DNA of 64,000 nt, taken from Forficula auricularia (lineage: Eukaryota > Arthropoda > Insecta > Dermaptera > Forficulidae). The position numbers and the translations under genes were made by a program. The notes below the pieces were generated by a model that saw only the letters and a program-made list of their open reading frames with translations, searched no databases and was not told the DNA's origin. Below, piece by piece: positions 55,500 to 64,000 of the stretch. The DNA lies in contig JALMQS010000085.1 of NCBI GenBank assembly GCA_024734495.1, positions 26,907,766 through 26,971,765 on the forward strand. The letters run 5' to 3'. Position 1 is the first letter of the stretch; every line of letters begins with the position of its first letter.

Positions 55500-56085
55500 A
55501 CTCTAAAAGGGCTTATACCAAATCAAAAAGATATCCATTAGATAAATTAGAGCTTTTTAAATTACGCGTAAAATAATAACAATTTCAAAGTTTCATCTTA
55601 ATTGTATAAATGGTAATCCGTGCCGCAATGAGGTTGAAGTTTTGAAAAACTGCAATTTTTTTGCAAAAAATCGCAGTTTTTCCTTTATAAAATGAAAACC
55701 ACTCATCCTAGAAACTTGATTCCTGTCTCATTCTCTAGAGAATTTTATTGACTTGAACCACTTTTTTGATAAAACCAGCCAATCCATGACAGGATATGAT
55801 CCGAATCCTCAAAAGTGTCATGAAAAATGCTGGATATCTATATATCTAAGAGTTTTATAAAAAATGTGGTCCAAGTAAACGTTCAAGACAGGAATTAAGT
55901 TTCTAGAATGAGTGATGGTTTTCATTTTATATTATGAAGGAAATACTGCGTTTTTTTTGCAAAAATTTTCAAATCTTCAACCTCATTTTGCGGCACGGGT
56001 TACCATTATCCAATTAAAATGAAACTTTGAATTTGTTATCATTTTACTCGGAATCAAAGAGCTTTAATTTATCTCATAGATATTA
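55500..56085. repeat. Fold-back family C, copy 3
   Basis: Arms TTTCATCTTAATTGTATAAA near 55580 and TCCAATTAAAATGAAACTTT near 56015, with AAATGAAAACCACTCATCCT between. A fragment of the same family continues at 56495-56620. Confidence 0.75.
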
Positions 56086-56181
56086 ATTCACTAAATCCCA
56101 TATTCTCACAAACAATCAATGTATCAAAAATAAAAAACAAAACACACATACAGATTGAATCATTTATAATTTTTATTGTAG

Positions 56182-56223
56182 TTAATACATGTTTCGGGTC
56201 TAATCGAACCCATCCTCAGTTAA
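56182..56223 (-). ncRNA. Hammerhead-ribozyme-like motif
   Basis: Minus strand: TTAA, CTGAGGA, one extra T, stem GGG(T)/(A)CCC around TCGATTAG, GAAAC, ATGTA, TTAA. All core bases except the extra T fit; outer helix 4 bp. Confidence 0.4.
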
Positions 56224-57014
56224 TTAAAATTGAATTTAGACATTCCTCCATATATACACTTTACACATATTTATTAACTCTGATGAACAAAGAGAAAGGC
56301 AATTAAACCTTGAAAAAACAAAATAAAAATGAAAAACTCAGAAAAATTTAATCCCTAGATATAATCTCTATATTGGTTGCTAAGTTTAAAATCAAATTGG
56401 GTGTTTAGATTAGAGTCATATTTATTTAGGTATAGACTCTCTAAAATATAAAACGTTTATAGGTGTTACTCTCCCGTTGAATGATATAGGTATTATATCT
56501 TTTTGATTTGATAAGCTGGTTTTAGTTATTCAAGAAAAACTGAAAAAACTCCGAAATTTGCTCATTTTGAGGCGCCCACAATTCAGATTTGGGGGAAAAC
56601 TTATGGTAATAATATTGGGGAAAGATGTTTATGTATATTTAGGACAAATTCAACTACTACTTATACATATAAAAATATTATTTAAAATAAAATTATATGC
56701 GCAAATATTAATTTTTATAGTTTTATTATATAATAGTTTTTTGATTAAATAATGAAAAAATCAAAACACGAAAATTTTTTTGGTTATCATTGAATTTATA
56801 GTATAAAAAACAAAATCCCATCACGACCAGCATTCACTGTAGCAAAAGTTAGAGATTTTTAGAGACCTTTTTTTTTTACAAATTTCTTATTTTAATTTCA
56901 TTAAAATAAAATAAAAAAAAATTCCTATAAATTCCCTGGCGATTTGGCCGCCTGCATGCGACGCACGTGTTGCACACTCGCCAGGCACGGGCCTGATGTC
57001 AAGTACTAATAGAT

Positions 57015-57928
57015 CAAGAGCCCACGACGGCCAGACCTTCGTTATTTTATAAAAGCTGAAAGTTTTTCTGTGCATGTCCCCTATACAGGCAAGAACGACC
57101 AGCGACTATAGAGCCTGGGCTGTGGTCACTCTGGCAGGTAACAGGTAATAAAGGTGTATAAAATAGTACTTTAAATTCGTTAAAGTATAAAGCTCAATTT
57201 TTTTATATTTTCTTCGGGATAACTTTAGAAATCTCGTCATCCATTGCCGGACACTTATGACAGTTGCCACCCCCTGCCAGACACCCCTAAACTTTAATAA
57301 ATTATAATTATACTTTCGTTATAATATAAAAGATAAATTTTATATATGTTACTTGGCGACCTATAAAAAAATGTTACCTCAATAGGCGGACAGTTTTAAT
57401 GGTTTTTACATAGATTTTTGACATTTCGGTTATTATTGATAACCATTGGTGAAGACATGGAGGAATCGACTTAAAATCAAAAATAACCATCGATTCTTAT
57501 CTAATACTAGAGGAATAACCTTATTGCATTCCATTTTTGTTGTTTTGACTATTAATGACAACTTCTACTGAAAACGTGGAAGAATCGACTTAAAATCAAA
57601 AAGACTAAATTCTTTTATGGCAAACCACTCAAGCTTGAGTTTCTTAAAGTTTAGGGGTGTCTGGCAGGGGGTAGCAACTGTCATAAGTGTCCGGCAATGG
57701 ATGACGAGATTTCTAAAGTTATCCCGAAGAAAATATAAAAAAATTGAGCTTTATACTTTAACGAATTTAAAGTACTATTTTATACACCTTTATTACCTGT
57801 TACCTGCCAAAGCAACTACAACCCAAACTCTACAGTCGCTGGTCGTTCTTACCTGTATAGGGGACATGCACAGAAAAACTTTCAGCTTTTATAAAATAAC
57901 GAAGGTCTGGCCGTCGATGGGCTCTTAG
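57015..57928. repeat. Fold-back of 914 bp containing a family B fragment
   Basis: Arms 57015-57295 and 57644-57928 (GGGTGTCTGGCAGGGGGTAG and its mirror; CTGAAAGTTTTTCTGTGCAT and its mirror). The loop 57405-57640 is the left-half unit of family B. Confidence 0.85.
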
Positions 57929-58454
57929 GCTATAAGCCCGTGTAAACTAGGCTTCAATTAGAGTTTAATTAATAGGTAGTTGCGACCGTGGGTATGATTA
58001 TGTGGATTTTGATGATTATTCAAAAGGAAATATAAATACATATTGTTCAAGGGTTTTTACAATTTATTATTTTCAATCTAATTATAATTATTTAGTAGAA
58101 ATATACATTATTTACAGAACGATAGGTTATTTGTCTCGCTATATATATAATACATTATATAATTCAAATATTTTATTTTTTCATCTTATTATTCTTTGTT
58201 CAAAAATTAATCATGGCTGATGCTTACCAATCTATTTATATTTTATGAGCGGAAATCAGTTGATTAATTTTTGAATTATTTATTTAATTATTTTTTTTTC
58301 ATTTAAAGCTATAAATACAGCGAAACTATATATTTTATTTAAGGGTAAAATACAAATATCAAATATTTTAAATAATTTGTGAAGATTTCATGTAGTAAAA
58401 TAATGTTTTTATTTCATTTTATTATATATATATTTTTTTTATTCATTTATTTTT

Positions 58455-58745
58455 TTTTAGGAAAGCCAATTTATATTTGGAGAGCAGCCTCTCCTCTTTG
58501 CAATTAGAGGTCCAATTTTATGAAAATACCAACAACGCTTTATTTCTACGTTTTTTTTTGTTTTTGTTTTTATTTTTTTTCTATGAAATCTTAAGATTAC
58601 GATGGCAAGGCATCAAAGCCCGTTATTTTCATTTAGCCCTGCCAAGCAGAGAGCATACCATTTCTTTCGATATATAAGAAAGCATACAGGATTTTACAAG
58701 CGAGCAATTTGGGACATTCGGAGTTTGAATATAAATGTAAAAATC
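58455..58745. repeat. Repeat family E, second copy
   Basis: Colinear with 43396-43700 (ATTTGGAGAGCAGCCT, AATACCAACAACGC, ATACAGGATTTTACAAGC). Confidence 0.75.
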
Positions 58746-58811
58746 AATTTAAAAAAAATGGTCCCATCTTTTATGCACCCTTGGAACCCCTCTCCCCAAA
58801 AAAACAAGGAA

Positions 58812-59595
58812 TTTAAGTAGTTTTCTAATTAATATATTAAAGAATAATTAATATATCAAAGAGAGTTGTGACCGCGTTTTCAAACAAGATATATATATCG
58901 CTAGACTACTACTGGTTGAGGCTATTGGAGTCTGCTGAATCTTAAGTTTGGACCAAGAGAATGAAAAAGATGTGATCCATCTAGCTATGATCCAGCATCA
59001 ATTTGCGATTAGCCTGCATGATGCTGGATCATACCTAGATGGAACACATCTTTTTCATTCTCTCTTGATCCAGACTTAAGATTCAGCTGACTCCAATAGC
59101 CTCAACCAGCAGTAGTCTAGCGATATATATATCTTGTTTAAAAACGCGGTCAAAAACAACTCTCTTTGATATATTAATTATTCTTTAATATATTAATTAG
59201 GCTGGGTATTGGGATCTTGGACTTGAGAAAATAATTAAAAGCTAAATTTTAAAAAGTTGCAACACGTTTCGTCGTATATTTTTCGACTTCCTCAGGCAAT
59301 TTTTAGGATTAGCTTCCTCGTTGATAGATAAATACAGACCATTAGACTGAATTTTGGAATGACATGATTGACAAAGCTTAAACAAACTTAATAATACAAG
59401 ACAAATATAAAAGGTATTAACAAAATAAATAAAAAACCTTAAACAAAATTGATCATTCAAAGTATATCTGTCAGTCATTGAAATTTAGTTTTTAATTACC
59501 TTCTCAAGTCCAAGATCCCAATATCCAGCCTAATTATTTTCAAAGATGGACGATAACAACCCAAATTTAATATATTAATTAGAAAACTATTTAAA
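58812..59595. repeat. Fold-back with a second fold-back inserted in its right arm
   Basis: Outer arms CGCTAGACTACTACTGGTTG and CAACCAGCAGTAGTCTAGCG; central turn near 59010. The inserted palindrome (59200-59531) has arms GGCTGGGTATTGGGATCTTG and CAAGATCCCAATATCCAGCC. Confidence 0.85.
59253..59302 (-). ncRNA. Hammerhead-ribozyme-like motif, best-preserved copy
   Basis: Minus strand: AAATTGC, CTGAGGA, one extra A, perfect 4-bp stem GTCG/CGAC with loop AAAAATATA, GAAAC, GTGTT, GCAACTTT. AAATTGC pairs with GCAA.TTT around one bulged C. Helix III would be two pairs (AC/GU). Confidence 0.45.
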
Positions 59596-61117
59596 TTCAT
59601 TATTTCTTACACAGAAATATATAAATTCAGATATTATTATTACTTAATATCTGACAAAAATCACCCGCATTCGATTTGCGATTGAATCAAATATAGGAAA
59701 CTCATGATTAAGGAATTTAAGTACTAAAAAAGGAAAATAAAAACTAGGCACGCATCTACAATCAAAATAAAAGCCCAAGAACAAAAAAAATAAAATAAAA
59801 TAAAATGAAAAATTATGTAAAAATAACTTTAAAATTCACAATATTAAACTAGTACTTAAAAAGTTCATAGAATTTAAATAAAAATTGTCTTATTTTCTTT
59901 ATTTACATAAAGATTCTTGAAACAGTATTCGATTAAAAATAAATTCGTTAGAACTATTGAAAATGTTTTTCTTTTATTAATATTTATTGATTTTCTATAA
60001 AACCATGTATGGAATGAAAACGAAGAAGACTCATTCTGTGACGTCATGCAGTCTGCTTGGTAAGGGTAGGGACAAAATATCGGAACTTTGACTCTAACGT
60101 ACACTTAAGATCACTTTCCTTTTCTTATCTTATTTTGTATTTTTACAAGACCAATAGATTTTATAACAGTGCAAAATAACTTATTATCTTTAGAGATCTT
60201 TATTTTTTTAGGAAGGCGTTTGTATAAGAGAGATAGGGTGGCAACGAAGCCCAAAAAGATCTAGAAAAAGTGACTTTGATACCCATCAAGGTTTTTTTGG
60301 CTTATAAATAAGCCTAATCTAATAGATTTAAGCATCATTGAATGTAGTGGTATCCAATAATTATTCTATTTTTGAGTATGAATACCCATCCCCCTCAGGT
60401 AATATTTCTCTCCCATTACCTGCTCAACAGATATTCTCATAAGAAAAACTAAAATTTGATCCTAATAGTTTCTCATGCTGATTGTCATAGAATTTCCTGT
60501 TTGTTTTTTTATTTTATTTTTTTCAGATTAGTGTTTAAGATATTTTTGGTCAAAACTCTTGACCCATTTTTGAGGCGCCTAAGATATGGAATGGCAATAT
60601 TTGAAATCAAAATAGTCTGTTTTATTAATTAATAAATATATATGGTACACACTTTTATTTTAAAATCGACTAAAAAGTATAAAATCATTTTTTCTTTAGT
60701 AAGCAAAATAATTTACTAGTCGCTTGACTAAAAATAAAATAATGAGCTCAAATTTAATTAAATTTCATGTTTAAAAACTCTTACGTTTTTATTTTTAGTT
60801 ATCTGAATATGAAAATTTTTTAATTACTACTTTTGCATTTTAGTGCATTTAATAAAAGGGTGTTTTTTAAAAAAAGTTTTACTAATATATTGCTATTTTA
60901 TGTTTTATTTAATAAATGTTGATACTTTTCAGCATCCTTTGTTAAAACTTCTTCATATTTTTAAAATCATAATCGAGTATCGATAAGTACAAGCCTTCAA
61001 GGCAATATTTACGTCTGGTTAAAGTTTGCGTCATTTGAAATGACCCAATGTTTACGTTTCTGATTTTAGTTTACATTAATTAAGTGAGCTCTGCGATAAA
61101 CTCGCTCTTATCGCTTC
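59596..61117. other. No gene; repeat block and mariner-like relic
   Basis: 59600-59690 repeats 25482-25560. 60460-60640 shares words with the 40569 fold-back arms (GGTCAAAACTCTTGAC, GCAATATTTGAAATCAAAAT). The rest is unremarkable. Confidence 0.45.
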
Positions 61118-61346
61118 CCAGACAGAAAGGAATATTGCAGCAATTTTACATTGTAATATTAAACCTTGCAGGAAGATTGCAGGAACATTGCAGCAACATT
61201 CCACCAATTTTCTTATGTCCGCCTCTTTTACATTGCAGTAACATTGCGGAAATATACCAGCAACATATTGCCACTGCAATGTTGCTGCAATATTGCCAAT
61301 ATTTTGCAAGGTTCGCAATATTGCTGCAATATTCCAGTCTGTCTGG
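61118..61346. mobile_element. MITE, 229 bp, with repeated GCAATATTGC words
   Basis: Ends CCAGACAGAAAGGAATATTG and CAATATTCCAGTCTGTCTGG, then GCAGCAA on both sides. The interior is made of ATTGCAGCAACATTGC-type variants in both orientations. Class unknown. Confidence 0.8.
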
Positions 61347-61437
61347 TGAAAGAGTGTTCAGGAATGGACTTCGTCGTCAGTCACCGACAATTGAAAAACC
61401 CTACAACATTCTACAGTCCATCGAAATGAATACATAA

Positions 61438-61566
61438 GTAGCTTTAGATACTTTATCGAAATTAAAGAAGTTTTTGATAGAAAGAACTGTAGAAAATTTT
61501 GAAAAAATTGTAAATGATTCCAAAGAAATTGCCCAAAAATTAGGCATAGTGACTGACTCTTGGGCG
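61438..61566 (+). pseudogene. hAT/ZMYM1-like transposase relic
   Basis: Open short frame LDTLSKLKKFLIERTVENFE, then KIVNDSKEIAQKLGI, then a stop. The spacing resembles the helical region before the C-terminal dimerisation domain of ZMYM1-like hAT proteins. Short, so tentative. Confidence 0.35.
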
Positions 61567-62435
61567 TCGTAAAACTCCAAAAAGTTTTGATTATGAACAC
61601 GAAAACAGACTATAAATGATCGAAAAAACTCTTAAAGTTAATGTATTTTTTTACATACTTATTGGATCACAAGCAATATTCTTAGTGGACGAAAGATTCA
61701 ATTTGTTAGATAATCACAAGGACGTGTTTAATTTTTATTTAAACTGAATAAAGACAAAGACCAAGATCAACTCTTCGACTCATCTCGCTTTTCTTTCGCA
61801 AAGTATAACATAAATACATATTATATATATATTATTTGAAATAATTTGAAATAACAGCCATTTTGTAAATATGTTGAATAAAAAATTTAAATAAATTAAA
61901 CCGTCATTTCTCTTAAAAAAGAAAATAACAGAAAAAAAAGGCGCTTCAGATGGCCGGTGGAAGTCTGAGCAAGTTAAATCGGTGCGCGCCCTTTTGTTTT
62001 ATTTATTTATTTAATTCAAAGTCAGCTACACTCTTTTTACAAAAAACAAAATTAGAAATAACATAAAAAATCTTCTTGGAAGAGATCTGGCGAAATTTGT
62101 TTTAACATTTAGTTTACATTTTTACAGGTTTAAGTGTAAGAATAAAATGATAAATTTATAATGTCCCTATATTTTATGAAATCAGAATTATGATGATAAT
62201 GCAAGTGAATACTAGAATATCAGGGTGCTTATAATTTTATCTGAAAAATGTTTTTTTTTTTTTTTTTTTTTTGTATATATTATAGAAAATCTAGCAAAAA
62301 GAAAAAAATCTAAACAAATGTTTTTACAATTTTTATTTCGTCCTTTCTAAATTTTGCGATCGCATGATTCGTGCGCCTGGAGCAAAAGCTCCAAAGGTTT
62401 CATAGTAACTACGCCACTCATAGTGATGGTCTATA

Positions 62436-63074
62436 AAATTAAGACCAATTCACACTGGCCTCCTTCTGCCACTTGCTCCCCACTTGTTCGACTAACTTGC
62501 AATTTGGGGGCATGGGGGGGGTCGAAATGACGTCACTCCGGACTGTCTTACTAGCATGCTTGCTTGATTCAAAAGATAGGGCATGTTCTAAAAAAAAGTT
62601 TAGCTACTTGAACCGGGTAGTGGGCAGCCAATCGGAAAACATTATTTTATTATGTGGGTGACATGGGAATTGGCACAATACATCAGCTGATATCACAGAA
62701 CAGCTGATATTTTGTTTCTCACTGTTCAACTCTTTACTGCAATAGAATAAAGAGAATATGCCTTCCAAATTCCAAAAGTGGGCTCAAGAACAAATTGAAA
62801 TATTAATTGATGCCTTTAAAGATGAGGAGTGATTATGTGCGTTTCATTTTTGTTTGCATCTGAGCGTAACTGAGAGATGACAGCCCAGCTGTTTGGCTCA
62901 AAAGTCCATTGTCTGGACTGACACTTGCGAGCTCAACCTAGCCGGCCAGCTTGAATTATTTTCTGAAAAAGCTCCGTGTGAAGCCAACAGGCGAAAAATC
63001 AGCCTGGCAACTAGTCAAATTGCAAGTAGGGTGAACAAGTCAGGAGCAAGCAGCAGAAAAAGCCCCGTGTGAAC
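62436..63074. mobile_element. Element with long GGCCGGTTCACAC ends and a MADF-coding relic
   Basis: Left end GACCAATTCACACTGGCCTC and right end AGGCCGGTTCACACGGGGC (reverse complement) are followed on both sides by CTGC.(A)CTTGCTCC and ACTTGTTC, about 60 bases of inverted repeat. Harbinger-like class is an inference. Confidence 0.65.
62758..62850 (+). pseudogene. MADF-like coding relic
   Basis: MPSKFQKWAQEQIEILIDAF, then KDEE and a TGA. The order Trp, then ILIDAFKDEE, matches the start of MADF DNA-binding domains, which are accessory proteins of Harbinger-type elements. It is truncated by the stop and by loss of the rest. Confidence 0.45.
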
Positions 63075-63099
63075 CGGCCTTTAGTCAAACTGGCCTTTT

Positions 63100-63232
63100 T
63101 GAGAGTTTTGAACAAATATTTCAAAACTCTGAACAGATGAAAAATTTGGAAAATACCATATGAATCAGCATTGATAGGATCCTTTTTAGTTTTTCTGAAA
63201 AAATTTCAGTTCATATTTTGTCGAGCAGTGTT
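63100..63232. mobile_element. Right-end relic of the 40569-type fold-back
   Basis: CCTTTTTGAGAGTTTTGAAC and the end ATTTTGTCGAGCAGTGTTA match the right arm and terminus of 40569-41208. Confidence 0.65.
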
Positions 63233-64000
63233 ATTATTGTAGATTTGCTCCTTTGGTGGCGACGATGTTATTAAATGAGAAATTCCGGCTAAATTCAGCT
63301 AAATAGGATTCTTCCAATGATATATTCTCATTAAAAATGTCTAATATAGGTGGATTTAGCCGAAACTTTTCTTTTGATAAACTCATTATTATTCTGGTGT
63401 GCCAATAGCAAGAGGGATTGCAAATTGCCCACCATTTTAAAACTAGGTTTAACAACAGCCGTATTTTACAATTCAATCTTCTAGACTATTGTATTATGCG
63501 GCTCTGCAGGAAAATAGAATAATTGTACAATTTTAAATATAAACGAATGCGCAAATACACTTTTAATACAATGTGAAAACAAGTTATTTATCATTTTATG
63601 TCCATTACAAGTAACAACAAATAGAAATAGAGGTTTCTCCCTGTAATATTCGAGCTTTTGTAGAAAAAAATCGAACTTGAGATTTTGTTCGCTGCTAGTA
63701 TTTGTAAAATCAAAAATTTCGAAGGCTTATTGCTTTGAGAAAAAGATCGGAAAATACATAGGAATAGTATCAAACGGGAGGTGGTAAAACGAGTAGATTT
63801 TTACTAATACATATACGCGTTATACTGTAACTAATTTATCGTGACATTTTGAGCTTGAGATGAGAAATTCTAGATGACAAGCGTAAAATTTGGCTGCTCT
63901 AATATCATTGGTTTGGAAATAATTCGCGATTCGAAATTTGTTTTGCTATTGGGACACCCTAAATTTTGTGATTTTCAATATCATTAAGACTAAAAGCCTA
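63233..64000. other. No gene seen
   Basis: AT-rich; short frames only, none with recognisable motifs. Confidence 0.4.

Noticed and set aside
57617..57928. 103-codon frame, and its mirror at 56887-57075
   Set aside because: Both lie in the arms of the 57015-57928 fold-back and are mirror readings of the same DNA with no protein motif.
61084..61437. 117-codon frame through the 61118 MITE
   Set aside because: It crosses the element boundary and consists of translated hairpin words; no protein features.
62473..62661. 62-codon frame MLPTCSTNLQFGGMG...
   Set aside because: Lies in the terminal repeat of the 62436-63074 element and shows no domain.

Overview
This window is AT-rich animal DNA, most likely from an insect or another arthropod. 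The evidence is spliced genes with GT-AG introns, C2H2 zinc-finger arrays, LINEs of RTE-like and Jockey/CR1-like types, tRNA-derived SINEs, hAT-, Harbinger- and TTAA-type DNA elements, Helitron-like ends and very many long fold-back repeats. I see no prokaryotic features. The species cannot be named from the sequence. Repeats occupy most of the window, and all recognisable host genes lie on the minus strand and belong to zinc-finger families.

Host genes. (1) At 44180-50507 (minus) a five-exon gene can be assembled. Every splice site is GT-AG and every codon phase agrees across the four introns. It encodes about 634 residues: an N-terminal SAM-like domain split over exons 1-2, an acidic and basic linker, a conserved-looking basic region, and 14 C2H2 fingers in the last exon. 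(2) At 11853-13259 (minus) is a 16-finger array whose first finger and splice acceptor are decayed. (3) At 22844-24134 (minus) are two tandem copies of a finger-array exon. Each carries an in-frame TAG where a lysine codon is expected, and a small upstream exon lies beside them. (4) At 5654-1637 (minus) is a two-exon gene fragment, a short first exon joined in phase to a single CCNC finger exon. Relatives of these two exons lie at 38569-38638 and 24011-24134, so one zinc-finger family is scattered through the window. A separate orphan exon lies at 31918-31990.

Layout. 1-11 kb is LINE fragments, partly nested, with a SINE and a 0.7 kb TTAA element. 11-13.3 kb is the first finger array. 13.7-19.4 kb holds a hAT-like element with SINEs and minisatellites, then a Jockey-like LINE interrupted by a MITE and by a hAT transposon, which is itself interrupted by another repeat. 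20-22 kb has Helitron-like ends. 22.8-24.1 kb is the tandem zinc-finger cluster. 24.3-44 kb is almost entirely fold-backs, MITEs and relics. 44-50.5 kb is the SAM/zinc-finger gene with its introns full of elements. 50.9-64 kb is again repeats: a LINE plus SINE, Harbinger-like elements, fold-backs and a MADF-coding element.

The most unusual theme is a recurring RNA-like motif inside or beside long palindromes: CTGANGA, one extra base, a short hairpin stem, then GAAAC, often with flanking complementary strands. It resembles the minimal type I hammerhead ribozymes known from Penelope-like retroelements. Several copies are damaged.
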